64,000 nt of DNA from Gymnothorax reevesii (Eukaryota > Chordata > Actinopteri > Anguilliformes > Muraenidae). Of the stretch, positions 35,983 through 47,462 are shown one piece after another; position 1 is the first letter of the stretch, and the number at the start of each line of letters is the position of its first letter. The stretch is taken from NCBI GenBank assembly GCA_029721435.1, contig CM056578.1, forward strand, positions 18,548,411 through 18,612,410, written 5' to 3'. The notes under the pieces were generated by a model that was not told where the DNA came from, searched no databases, and saw nothing but the letters and a program-made list of their open reading frames with translations. Both the position numbers and the translations under genes were made by a program.

Positions 35983-36528
35983 TATTAGCATGGTGAATTC
36001 ATAGTGGCTAATTTTGCTGAAAAACTATAACTCCTTGGCAGCAGCCTACAGCCAGAGGATTTGGCGTTAATCCTTTGGATACCACATTAGGCAACAGACC
36101 CGGTAATTTACAATCTAACCAACGATCCTCCAATCGGAGGAGCGCTTGCGATGTCGAAATCTCTTAGTGAACGCAAACATCGCAACATGACTCTGTCGCG
36201 TGTTCTGAAACAATCCACTTTCCACTCAAAAGAATATGTTATTATTTATAATGGAAAAGCGAAAGTGAAAGGAACGCAGAACAGTTTTATTTTACAGCCT
36301 AATAGGCACTTTAAATGTAAAAGAGATAGCTCCACAGGGTCTGTGTGCCCTCCCTCGTCGGTGAGCCCGAGTTTCTGCGATTCTGGCAGCCCTCTCAATC
36401 AGCCGAGCCCCTCGGTGTCTGTCAGTGTGTTGGCGGCCGGCGTGGTTTGAAGTAAATTGCTTCTCCCCGGTCTAATTTTAAGAGCTTTATAAGGGTAGAC
36501 ATACACCACCCTCCCTTACCCCCACGCA

Positions 36529-36534
<6 letters not shown>
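35983..36534. other. Non-coding, no gene recognised
   Basis: A 99-codon frame (36151-36450) is open on the plus strand, but no family resemblance or conserved motif is recognised. Confidence 0.5.

Positions 36535-36566
<32 letters not shown>
36535..36566. repeat. (CA)n microsatellite
   Basis: Pure CA run followed by (CT)n. Confidence 0.95.
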
Positions 36567-36568
<2 letters not shown>

Positions 36569-37036
36569 CTCTCTATCCCCTGGCTCTGATCTCTGATCTC
36601 AGCTGGACAGAGTTGGGTAAAGATCAGCGCCTCTCGGACGAGACGAGCGCACCGCTGACACGCACCTGTCCAGCACGACCCCCGGCCCCGACACCTGCGC
36701 CAGCCCGCCGTGTGACAGGGCTTAATCTCAGCGCGAACGGCCCGTACCCCCACTCTCACCCGCACCCCACCCCGCCACACCGCGCCCCACACGCGCTTCA
36801 GCTCCTCTCCTCTCTCGTTCACACCTCTGCCTCTTCCCTCTCCCCACCACTCTCCTCTCATCTCCTCGACTCTTTTTCCATGTTCCTCTCCCCTCCTCCT
36901 CTCCTCCCTTTCTTTCTGTCCCTCTCTTCTATCCCTCACTACAGCCTCCCTCTCTCCCCTCATGATGAAGCAGCGGTGTGACATGTCTTCAGCGATGTGG
37001 CCAGTACCGCCTGTAAGGAGCTCCAGGTGAGCAATG
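36567..37036. other. GC-rich block and pyrimidine tract
   Basis: CpG-containing sequence at 36630-36800 is followed by a CT/CCT-rich tract to about 36960. The layout is like a promoter-proximal or 5' UTR region, but no start codon with supporting frame, TATA box or splice pattern is convincing. A CAG/GTGAGC donor-like word lies near 37026. Confidence 0.35.
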
Positions 37037-37039
37037 CAG

Positions 37040-37133
37040 CCACGTTGTGTGTGTGTGACAGGGGATGGGCTTGTGTGTGATGTTTGTGCGAGCATGTTTA
37101 AGTGTGGTTGTATGACAGTAAGTGTATATGTGA

Positions 37134-37165
<32 letters not shown>

Positions 37166-37460
37166 AAACATCCATGTTGAATATGCATCTGTGAGCGAAT
37201 GCATGTGTTTGTAGGAGCGCGTGTATGTGTGCTTACATGCGTGTTTGTGCATGGGTATACGCCCGAGTCTGTTTACATGAGCGCTCGTGTGCGCGTTCCT
37301 GCACGGGTGTGTATACGGCCGCTCACATGCGTGCTTTTGTATTTTCCGCACACAGTTGGATTGCATGTGTAGGCCTATGTGTGGGTTCATCAGCACGACT
37401 CTACATTTGTATGCATGCACTTGCGCAGGTACACGTGTGTGTCAGTATGCAAAAGGCTCG
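37040..37460. repeat. TG-rich degenerate array
   Basis: A pure GT run at about 37135-37163 sits within a longer GTGTATGTGTGC-type tract. Confidence 0.8.
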
Positions 37461-37857
37461 CAGTCGCCGCCTCCCTCTGTCCGGATGATATGACAGAGAT
37501 TTATTGGGGCTCGGTGGGAGACAGACAGACCAAGCACAGCCCCCTTCCTTCAGTCTTATTTATTCTGATAGCTGTGTACGGGCAATAGCAGCTACTCTGA
37601 CCCCTTTACGTGGCGCAAACAAGACAGAGAGACAGCTGAGGAATGGGAGGCGAGCTCCGCTCGAGCGCCTAAAATATATTCATGCAAAATGTGCTCAAAA
37701 CAGTGTGTGTGTGTCTCATAGTCCTCAGATTCTCCCCCAGATAAACAATATTAAACAATCGTGAATTGTGACCGGGTGTTCAGGCCATTTATATTCCGAC
37801 AGCTCCAATTGTGAGATGCACAGTGCTCATTAGAATTGAGATGCTGCGCTAGTGTAG
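37461..37857. other. Non-coding
   Basis: No feature recognised. Confidence 0.5.
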
Positions 37858-38025
37858 CATAATGGTTATGGGCCATAGATTCAATTCTCACGGCCAATGT
37901 ATTCTTGAACAAGGTGTTAAACCCCCTACCTCAATAAATGGCCTGTACCAATATAATATCAGCTGTCAAATAAGACAGTCTGGTAAGTGAATGCTATATG
38001 CATCAGATGTCTGCCAGCGAAGTAA
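37858..38025 (+). mobile_element. Degenerate tRNA-derived SINE
   Basis: An A-box-like TAGCATAATGG (about 37873) and B-box-like GATTCAATTCTC (about 37897) are followed by TTCTTGAACAAGGTGTTAA and a tail-like GTCTGGTAAGTGAATG then ATGTCTGCCAGC. These follow the order of a familiar fish SINE whose tail reads like UnaL2-type LINE ends. Highly diverged. Confidence 0.5.
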
Positions 38026-39315
38026 CACTTTATTACTGGAAAAAAAGGACATGATTCAGTTCAGATGCACATTTTGTCCGTCTGTGTGGATTTTCAATCC
38101 TTTTGCGAGTGTGAAGACCGATTCACAGTCCAGAGGTTCCACTTAAAACCACGTCGGCCTCTATTTTGACATTTATTTCAACGCTGGTGGAAGAAAAAAT
38201 AATCGCCATTGTTCGATCTACAGAATGATCCTCGAGTGAAATAAATGGAGGGATAATTGGAGTATGTTTGTGCTGATAATAAGACGAGTTAAACAACCTT
38301 TTCTGGTAATTTGCGGCTCCTGAAACAAATTAGCAGCGCAGAATTCATTCTAGACGATTTGTAAAGACGATTCAGCTGCTCAGTTGACGAACAGTGAAAG
38401 TACCTTTAGAAATTAAACTTATAAAGTCGCATTAATTAAGCCCACATTTTGCACAAAGGCCAGAAAGTAATGAGAACGATCGTACAAGCAACCTTCGCTT
38501 TTATAGTTTTTTATTTATTTTTTTTAAACCGAGCATAAACAGATCTTTCTTTTTAATTCCTCGAACAAACAGCTCATAATAGATTTCCATTTATAGACAA
38601 AAACAGAGTTAAGATCTGCTTTGAAACCGCAGCTCAGATAATCTGCTGGAGCTGAGTAGAGTCATGAGTGAACTACACAATATGACGGGTGTGGGAGTCA
38701 GGGGGTGCCAATAAATTTCAGATGCCCCCTCCTGAATCCCCCCAAACTGCTCCGATCCCGGCCCCCCTTGCTCCTCAGCACCACCTCCAAGCCCCCCCCC
38801 GAGCACTGTGACATGCACTCTGGGCTCAGACACCGTGCACGCTCCTGCCAAACCACTGATAAATCAATGTCAATACCCCCCCATGCCCTTCCACTCCTTG
38901 GAAATGGGGACGGAGGGAGGGAGCTGGGGATTGAGGGGGATGCTGACAAGATCTCAGCAGTGCCGGGAGATGCCGACTGTCACAGAGCAAGGCCCTCAAA
39001 AAAAAAAAATCACCAGCTCGTAAGAGAAACCAGCCCGAACTTCGCTCCAGCTCTCTGGGTAGCGGGCGGCACATTATTGTTATGCCTTTCCTGGGCCTGT
39101 GTAGTGACAGCACACCGTGTTTGAACACGACAGGCTTGAGCATAAAGTGGCGACTGCTGCCTCTGATCCACACATATTTGCATCCCTAATTTATGAGTCG
39201 TCCAGGAATTGTGGCCCAATTTTTCTTCTGTATAAAATGTCACTTTCCAAATACTTATGCCCTGCACTAAGTATCCAGGCTGTCAAACTTCCTATGGGCA
39301 ATGCAAACCAATCCA
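38026..39315. other. Non-coding, no gene recognised
   Basis: 38060-38480 is AT-balanced single-copy-looking sequence, a fair place to test for conserved non-coding elements. 38690-39010 is C-rich and G-rich, and gives spurious Pro-rich frames on both strands. Confidence 0.5.
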
Positions 39316-39550
39316 TGGATCTCTCTCTCTCTCTCTCTTTCCTTTTATCTCACTCTCCCTGAGTCTCTCTCTCCTTTCCATACACTCTCTATCACTCCTT
39401 CTCTCTCTCTTTCTCACTCCCTCTCTACCTACCTACCTCTCTCCTTCTCTCACTCTACCTACCCCCTCTCTTTCTGTTTCTTTCCCTCTATCTTCCGCCT
39501 TCACTACCTTATCTCTCTCACTCGCTTTCATTCTCTCTCTCTCGCTCTCG
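39316..39550. repeat. (CT)n pyrimidine tract
   Basis: CTCTCT, CTTTC and TACC blocks. Ser/Leu-rich frames here are artefacts. Confidence 0.95.
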
Positions 39551-40074
39551 TATTTGATGCACCTTGTGTTCACTGAGAAGGAGACAGTTCTCCTGTAAGG
39601 TGTGAGATGCCGGGAGAGAGGAGACAGTAAAAAGGTTCTGCAGGGCACTGAGAGGAGATGCCATCGGATTCTGCATTTTATCAGAGGCAGAAACTCTCTC
39701 CATTTACGCCCTCTCTTTTTCATTAAAAATGGTTTTCATTATAAGCTTAAAGTAGGGGGGGGGGTCCCAAAAAGTCTCCATCTCTCCAATTAAACTTTAT
39801 TACACGGCAGTAAAATAAGCCGCTTCACTCCAAGAGCTACATTTTCTGGACATAAAGACTGGATTTTGTTTTTCTTTATAAAGGCAAAGTAGGGTGCAGG
39901 AGAGCAGGTGACGATGTTTGTTTTTATTTATCACGTGCTTACCAACAAGTCTGCACTACTTCGGCACTGGCTGCACCTTTTCAGCTCATTAACATCGAGA
40001 AAAACTTAAAAAGATGCAGGCTTAAAACCTGGAGGAGCAGCCACCAGAATTTGCACACAAACAAAACACACGCG
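39551..40074. other. Non-coding
   Basis: No feature recognised. Confidence 0.5.
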
Positions 40075-40098
40075 CGCCTGCATGTGTGCACACGTATG

Positions 40099-40138
<40 letters not shown>
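40075..40138. repeat. (CA)n microsatellite
   Basis: A CA run with CG interruptions at the start, purest at 40100-40134. Confidence 0.95.
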
Positions 40139-41512
40139 AAACAATGCCTGTTACAGAATTTTCTGAGAAAATAATTGAAAGACTGAATACCACCATGACC
40201 CATACTCTGCAATTATAACACCGGATAACTACTCATATAGCTAATTAGTATTCTGTCACAATAATGTAATTACTCCCTTGCATAATTACTGTTCTGTACT
40301 GTATGTGATGTGTACAATCAATGCTGTCAGCGCAGTGGTCTTAAAAAGTAGATTAGCGTTGCTAATCTTCCAACCAGCAACTCCTCCAAATAATACCACT
40401 GGTCGTAACCCCAGATATGCAGATACGATGAAGTATTTTCCCTTTATATTACTGGAGCATCACTCAAGCCTTTACAGTTTGTGTACACACAGTTCTTAAT
40501 CTTAGATTAAGTGGTCTATGCCCAGTTTGTGCATATTACCAGTCTACACACTTCGAGAGTCAAATCGAGATGGCCACAAATGGAAGAAAAAAAAACCATA
40601 CTGTACGTAAAGAACAGAGACTTCACGAATAGCCCCGATTATCAATTAATATATAGATTTAAAACAAAGCCCCCAGCTTCATGCGCGGAAACTGCTTATA
40701 TTTCCAAGCATGAGTTTAGTTCAGAAGCAGGAGTTCTTCAGCCAAATAAAACATTTTTGTGCAACTTACGGCACGCAAGCTTATTACAGACTATTGTTAC
40801 TGTTTCAGATAGCTCACTCCAGGTTATTTTCCGGAGTGAGGAGGGAATACTTTATCAATTTGCAAAAGTGCTTTACGTATGAACAATTGTTCAAAGATTC
40901 GCCGGGACATTCTAGCGATCTGACAGATCGTGACGTTCGCAAAAAAAAACCAAAAAAAAAAAAACGCACATTTCTGGAAGATTTCTGTGACCTGAATGAA
41001 TGTTTACACTAAATTCTATTGAAGCCACGGAGCAATAAAGAAATTAGTGAAATCACACAAACTAGAAGTGCATTTATATAATAGCCCAAATTTACTGTCC
41101 GAGAAGGAAAAATCAAAAATAAAAATCGGCAATTTATACATGAGAAACATCGAGCAAAATGTTATAAACTAATCAGAGAAAAATACATTTGGGATAGTAG
41201 TTGCATTTACAATTATCATTAATTTGACAGGCATTGAACGCCGCTCATTGTTCTTTCGCGAAGTATCCTGTAAACCCATCTGTTGATGAACAATCAAGCT
41301 AACGATGACAACGACTTTCAATTGTTCAGCAATTAACATTTACACGATCGCACGCATTCATTTCCAGTACAAATGAAACGGATCTGCCTGCTGAATGCGG
41401 TCGCTGATTAGTGCTATGATATTCACAGCCATTGAGCGTAGCTGGCAGATAAAAAAAAAAAAAAAAAACTATATAATCCAATTAAAATCAGCGACAACCA
41501 GGGGAATGACGG
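40139..41512. other. AT-rich non-coding
   Basis: No gene recognised. 41200-41430 is single-copy-looking with TAAT words. There is an A-run of 18 at about 41452-41468. Confidence 0.5.
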
Positions 41513-41538
41513 CACACACACACACACACACACACACA

Positions 41539-41596
<58 letters not shown>
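41513..41596. repeat. Compound (CA)13(TA)28 microsatellite
   Basis: CA run 41513-41538 followed by a pure TA run 41541-41596 (28 repeats). The TA part is able to extrude as a cruciform. Confidence 0.97.
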
Positions 41597-41598
<2 letters not shown>

Positions 41599-41879
41599 AT
41601 GTATGAGTGAGAGAAAGGACAAACGACGCATCGCGAACTGTCTTTGTATTTTCAGCATGTTGTCAGAGTCATTATCATTAGTGCCAGTCAAGATCTATTT
41701 GAAAACAGATTCAGTACACACCCAGCGGCGCTCTAGTGCGCACCTCTGATCAGACACGTATATACAGCCATACATTGCACAGATGGGTTCTGGAAAACCT
41801 CCTCCTGTTCCTCCTGACAATCTATGCTTCGGGTGAGCCCTAATTGCGTTTCACAGCTGATTACTAAACAAGATCGTTA

Positions 41880-42300
41880 CGGGTTCCACACGCTAACAGG
41901 CGCGCGGACACACAGGAGCGCACGACACACATGCGCGCTCGCATCGTTCCCCGTCGCGATCGCGAGCACCTGCAGCTTCTCCTCTCCTTGCCTACGGCAC
42001 GCTCGGAGCTTTTCTCTCCGCCGAGTCAGAGCCGTCGCTGCGCGGACGGGCGACCGAAACGTAGGATAGGGTTGGGGAGCCGGGGTTCGGGTGGGATAAC
42101 GAGCCCACAGTCTTACCTGGCTCCTGGGAGAGCATTTTGACCCTGGAAATGCCCGAGTGATGCATCGGTGTGTCCCTCCAGCCACGCGCCCGAGGGCTCG
42201 CCAAACGCAATCCTTCACAGAGGCGCACAACGGCACGAAAGCCGGGAAACACGCGCACAATAACAGCCGGCAGACCGACAACAAGAAAAACAAAAACAAA
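41880..42300. promoter_or_regulatory. CpG-rich block, possible promoter
   Basis: CpG dinucleotides are frequent (GCGCGC, GTCGCGATCGCGAG, CGCTGCGCGGACGGGCGACC) against a CpG-poor background. A purine-rich (plus strand) tract from 42420 to 42760 lies on the far side, which would be a CT-rich 5' leader or core promoter for a minus-strand transcript. No TATA box is seen. Confidence 0.4.
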
Positions 42301-42309
42301 GCCAAACAA
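42117..42309 (-). other. Candidate 5' exon with splice donor
   Basis: Read on the minus strand, a consensus donor CCAG/GTAAGA falls at 42117/42116. Upstream are two in-frame ATGs, at 42165 and 42135; the second has a good context (TCAAAATGC). Translation would give a short N-terminus, about 16 codons, ending MLSQEP and one base of a split codon. The frame stays open 5' to about 42309. I do not recognise the peptide and cannot name a gene. The CpG-rich setting and adjoining pyrimidine-rich leader make a first exon plausible, but a chance donor is quite possible. Confidence 0.3.
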
Positions 42310-42419
42310 AACAAAAAAATCTTTGCAGTTAAAGTTCCTACAAATGAGATCTTTCGTCCAGCCTCTTTTTTTTCCCCTCTGCTTTTGTCCTCAGCTGAGT
42401 GGAGTGTGCCAAGACTAGG

Positions 42420-42760
42420 AGCGCGAGGCGAGAGGAGAGAGAAAGAGAGAGCGAGGAGAGGGAGAAAGGCGAAGGGGGAGGAGGAAAAAAAAGAAGAGAG
42501 GGATAGATGCAGCGAAAAGAAAGAGCTTCTTTTAGCTTCTGGTTGGGAGTGAAGAGAAAGAGAGAAGAGCTGGCTGCTCCATTCTTGGTCTGCACATGGC
42601 TGGGGCAGTATACGGGAAAGAGAGAACGGGGGAGTGCGAGAGGCAGAGAGCGAGAGGGAGGCGAGGAGGGCAAGTCATTGGAATGTGACAAGGCGCGTGT
42701 TCATGGCAGGGAGTGCAAGAGGGAGGGAGAGTGGGAGGGAGAGAAGAAAGGCATCGGGAC
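42420..42760. repeat. GA-rich purine tract
   Basis: GAGAGA, GGGAGG and AAAGAGA blocks on the plus strand (CT-rich on the minus). Arg/Glu/Lys-rich frames here are low-complexity artefacts. Confidence 0.85.
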
Positions 42761-43384
42761 GTGCTAGCGGTCCATGTTCATGACGGCGTCTGAAAAATGC
42801 ACAGGTCTTAGTTTAGCTCCGTGAATTTGACCTGTTTAGCACTCCACAGCATCCTTATGCTTCATGCTATGCTTCCAGACATACACATCACCGATCACAC
42901 ACACCCCCGACACAACCTTTGCATAGTTCAGTGCCGTTACTTTTAGACAGCGGCCGGCATATAACATGATAGTTTGTAGGTGTGTGGGGGAAATTTGCAA
43001 ATGCACAGCAAACAGTTCAGACTTAACCCAACTCTTACTGAGCACATGCAGTCCCAACTGGAATTGAATTAACACTGAACACTTTATAAATTGTATTAGC
43101 CACAAGGTTAGGCACATTATCTTGATTCCTGGCAAGCACTATACTGCGCAACACTGTTTGGCTATGCTGTTAGCATTCAACAGACCCTGGCGCCAGTCCC
43201 TGTCTAGGGTAGACCCAGGTGTGGTAAAGCCACAGCCCTGCTGTGCTGGGGGAACTGCACAATCCCAGTAGCCTGTCTGCTGCTTCATAACCCTGGGGAC
43301 CACAGCCTTCCAATTGGACACATGGTGCATGATGCCATATCCCTCCACACCAGTGCTGCTTCCTGTTCCAAATGAGAGAGATCC
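42761..43384. other. Non-coding
   Basis: No gene or repeat recognised. Confidence 0.5.
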
Positions 43385-44100
43385 TGTGCTTTATATATAA
43401 CACCGGATCCCATAGAGACTCCAGGACCCCTGTGCTATATTTAATATTAATACTGGACTAAAAAGCACCCTCCAAACCAGGTGCTGTCTTTAAACCTTCG
43501 ACCTGAAATAGACAAATTGTCATACTACATTTAACACTGGACCTAAAAGAGACCACAGAACTCCATACTGTACTTAACACTGCATCTCAAAAAGAGCGTA
43601 AAAGCCCGTCTTGTATTTAACACTGGACCTGAAAAAGACCACAGACCCCAGTGCTATATTAAACACAGTACCTGAAAAAGATCACAAAACCCTGTGCTAT
43701 ACATATGACACTGGAGAGACAACAGAACTCCATACTACAACATTTAACACATAACCTCAGGCAGACCACAGTACCCAGCACTGTATTTAACACCGGACCT
43801 CAGAGAGACCATATTACGCAGTACTATACTGAACACAGGACCAGAAAGCGACCATAGGACCCTGTGCTGTATTTAATCCTGCACCTGAAAGGGACCACAA
43901 GACCCTATGCTACATTTAACACTGGACCTGAAAAAGAACGCAGAACCATGTGCTACATTCAAGATCTGTAAGAGACCACAGAGCTCTGTGCTGAATTTCA
44001 CACTGGACCTGAACTAATCTACAGAACCCTATGCTATATCGAACACTGGATCTCAAAGAGACCATAGTACTCTGTTCCATACTCAAACACTCGATATGAT
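43385..44100. repeat. 43-bp minisatellite, about 16 units
   Basis: ACACTGGACCTGAAA-like starts recur near 43401, 43450, 43497, 43535, 43578, 43621, 43664, 43709, 43749, 43791, 43834, 43877, 43920, 43964, 44008 and 44050. Most steps are 42-45 bp. Units contain GACCACAGAACCC and GTGCTATATTTAA blocks. Divergence is high, indicating age. Confidence 0.92.
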
Positions 44101-46116
44101 CTGCATGCGTAAGCAATATTTGGCACTTCACAGCAATCACACATTTAAGTTGTGGAAACCATTGTCTAATTTAGACTCTCGTGGATCAGTTCATCTTGCA
44201 TTCCCCCTCATGAAAATGCAATCACAATGCAATCTGTTCCCATGCAGTTTGTGGAAATGCCAGTTTCTTGGTAAAGATGATAATTAAAACTGTGCTCGTG
44301 AGCAGGAATTCCCGGGGAAATCATTGCAGTGGTTTCGGCCGACATGCATTCAGTTTGAACAATCAAAGATCGGACTGTATGCGAGAGCAGGAGCAACTGC
44401 AGCACCTAACGTAGGAGGAAACCTGGCCTGACAGATGCTACCGTCCGTCATCCCACGGATGTGCTCTGTTCTCGCTGTCGACCTGCATCAGCCCAGGCTA
44501 CTGTGCTGTAGTCAGAGCCATGACCCAACCACATTCTCCAAAGCTTCTGGTCCAATCACCTGCCTGCTAATAAGGGGGAGCAAGCCAATAAGTAAGCGTT
44601 CAATTTGCCCTCCTGGCCAAAGTTACAATCAAACACACCTCGTTCAACCTTATTTTAGCTTTCATCGGTTGGCTGCAATTATCTTCGTAGCAACCTGCGA
44701 TGCGGCTAGGCGCGAACTCGCAGCACATTAAAAATGGAGCTGGAGTAGGAACAAAGGAAGAAATGAAAGACGGATGAGGGGAAAACAATAAGATAAAGAC
44801 AAAAGGGAAGGCAGAACACAGCAGTGACACTAGACAAAAAAAGCGAAAAAAGACGGATTAGGACGCAGACCGGGGGAACGAAAATTGCTTTCTGTTTTTG
44901 TGAGTCGATGCAAACGTATCTGAATGGAATTGTTGATTCTGCTTTCAGCAAGTACAAGTTGTTTTGGGGTGGATGGGGGGGCCGTGAGTACGGCCATTTG
45001 TCTTCCCATGAAAGCTTAAGCAAAGATTGGTTAACCTCAACCAGGGACCGCTGGAAGCCCCCCCGCCCCCCCGGAGACTTCACGGTGGAGAAGGCGAATA
45101 AGAACAGACAAAGGCAGATTTGTCATCAGCACAATAACGCTCCAGAAATAGAGCAGCAACCCGCGTGGATTTCAACATCTGAATTTTTAGGGTCCCAAGT
45201 TTGCGGTCTTTATGGCCAACAGCCTCGGGGGCGAAAGTAAAAGGGCGATGGAGGGAGCAGGAACGAGGGAACGCGGACGAGAAACCAAACCCCAGCTCAA
45301 CTGCCCTCGACCGCCAACACCGCCTCTTACAGCACAATGCGGGCACTTCACTGCATCAAATAGGTTAAGTGAATATCAGCGACAGCGTGTATAAATATCC
45401 AAAGACAAAGGCCTGCATGAAATATTCATGAGAACCATCCCCTTATGTCTGAAACACTTCTATTGTGTGTAACCTGGCTGTCGTTCGGCCGCCACAGCCC
45501 AAGACGTTTGCGGTAATGCCATCTGAGGCTGGCCATCATTAAAGTGCACAGGCTTGTCATTAGTCAACTAAACGGGCAGGTAACGCGCCTGCTGTTCCTG
45601 GATCAGCTGAATTCACAGAGCAGCCGTCTGTACAGACCTCGAGGGGGACCAAAAGTTGTTCATAACTGCGTCTCTATTCAGAACTTGATTGGCTGAAGTA
45701 AATCACACCGAATTGAGAGATTTTTCTCTTTTTCTCTATGGCACATACTCGTTCAACAGCAGTTTCCTTGTCCTGAGTTTAAAAGTTCAGGTTTATGAAT
45801 CCGAACCGCACTATTGTATTACAGCAGGAACAGTTAATCCTTGTTTGACATATTGGGGCCTCATCGGTTCAGATTTAGTATAGATCCATGGTCTGGGATT
45901 TCAGACCAGAGGTTTAACCTCCAGCTAAGTGGACAGAGCCTCACCGACTGAGTTCATCAATCACAGAGACCACAGGTGTTTGTGTTTACCGGGGCGCATG
46001 CAAAAATACTGCCACAGCACTGTAGCTCCCCTGGACTCCAGGATTAATCAAAGCAGAGGACATCACTGTGATTAAATCAAGGCCAGTTAATACAAATATA
46101 GCACTAGAGTGTTCAA
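44101..46116. other. Non-coding, no gene recognised
   Basis: No confident gene. 44820-45240 has an open frame of 138 codons without motifs. 45395-45600 (GAAATATTCATGAGAACCAT and neighbours) reads like a possible conserved non-coding element. No repeat is identified. Confidence 0.45.
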
Positions 46117-46262
46117 GTGAACACGTGTCGCCTGCGAAGCTTATGTGAAAGTGTGACTACCAACTGAAAGTGTGACTACCTGACAGACAGACAGACGGAT
46201 GGACAGACAGACGCCGGACAAAGTGATCCCTATGTGCCGCTATGCTTCGCAGGCGACACAAA
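46117..46262. repeat. Inverted-repeat-flanked ACAG tail element
   Basis: GTGTCGCCTGCGAAGC (46125-46140) is perfectly inverted at 46244-46259. Between them AAAGTGTGACTACC occurs twice and a GACAGACAGACAGACGG run (46182-46212) precedes GTGATCCCTATGTGCCGC. It abuts the tandem block that follows. Confidence 0.8.
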
Positions 46263-47200
46263 AATGATCAAGATTTGGCATCGAGCGTGTTTTTTTGGAC
46301 CAAGCTGTCGACTCATCCAACTCAAAGCAATCATAGGTGACACATAAGCTAAAGTCACTTTTTAAATATAGCCACCAAATCATATATACAGTATCTGTCA
46401 ATTTTTTTTTGGAAACTAAAGATCCTAAATGGTGTTTTCAGTATGACCATCATGGCAAATATAAATGTGAATCAGATTGGAATGGCGCAAACAAATTTTG
46501 GAAGCCATATTGGACCTTCTGAAGAAACACAGGCGGATTGTGAATTTTTAGCTTCATTGACCAAAAAATTTCAGAGAAGAATATTTTTTTAACAATAATC
46601 ACATTTAGTGGCGTCCCCTCATGACAGAGGTCAAATGAAGGTCAAAATACATAGCACTGCAGAATGCAGAATGTGTCTTGAGTCTTGCTGTGTAGTGCCT
46701 ACACACTGAACATCAGCTGAATCGCTGCTGAAATAGTTAACATACAGGCCAAGAATTTTCCAAAAGGCCACCAAGGCAACCATTTTTGATGTAATCATAG
46801 GTAGGAACATGCGTGCTAAGTTTCAGCTTCCTTGGTCGAGTAGTTTTGGAGAATGAGATATTTTTTTAATATTCATGAAATGTAGTGGTATTGGCCATAT
46901 GACAAAGGCAAAATCAAGGTCAAAACGGAATGTTTACCAAAGTCATTCATTTAGAATGTACATATTATATTTCAGCTGAACTGCTTCCAAAATGATCAAC
47001 AAATGAGTCAAAATGGCATTTTCAAGATGGGCGCTGTGGCGACCGTATTTGCATATGGATTAGAATGCCTCGCACAGACTTTGGTGTCCTCATGGATAGG
47101 AATATGCATGCCAAGTTTCAGCTACATCAGCCGCGTGGTTACGGATGAGAGATGTTAACAGACTGAAAATGACCGATGACTAACACCAACAGACAAGCAG
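46263..47200 (+). repeat. Degenerate tandem repeat, about 280-bp unit
   Basis: GAGAATGAGATATTTTTTTAA-like words recur at about 46576, 46853 and 47145, a 277-292-bp step. Each unit also has ATGCGTGCTAAGTTTCAGCT or a variant just before, a TGTAGTGG word and GGTCAAAATAC or GGTCAAAACGG. About 2.5-3 units remain. The end (ACAGACTGAAAATGACC, then CAACAGACAAGCAGG) resembles the ACAG-type tail next door. Probably one retroelement-like repeat, name unknown. Confidence 0.75.
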
Positions 47201-47334
47201 GCCATGACTGAAGCCCAGAAGACCTTCAGTCCAGGCGAGCTACTAAAAATCAGCATTAAAACACAGTAGCAAAGGTGCTTTTCCCATTTTGAAATGCACA
47301 TGCTCGCAGTGATTCCTCTGACACAAGTACAAAG

Positions 47335-47462
47335 TGACATCCAGTTGATTGGACAAGGGGTCAGGGGTCAGAGGCTGGAGTCAGGTTCAGGGTCAGACCT
47401 CACCCAAGTTTGAGTCAAACATATTAACCACAAGTATTTTAACCACTAGGCCACATGCTCCC
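47335..47462 (-). mobile_element. Degenerate tRNA-derived SINE (inverted)
   Basis: On the minus strand the sequence starts GGGAGCATGTGGCCTAGTGG, an A-box-containing SINE head. A B-box-like TTTGACTCAAAC follows about 45 bp later. The tail is undefined. Confidence 0.45.

Noticed and set aside
36487..37188. 233-codon Arg/Glu/Gly-rich frame on the minus strand
   Set aside because: It is the antisense of a CT-rich tract and flanking GT repeats. Low complexity, no domain.
41877..42552. Open frames of 131-145 codons on both strands in the CpG-rich block
   Set aside because: Stop codons are rare in GC-rich DNA. The frames overlap on opposite strands and show no known motif. Only the short candidate exon with a donor was kept, at low confidence.
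44824..45240. 138-codon open frame
   Set aside because: No start context, motif or similarity recognised. Composition follows the local A/G bias.
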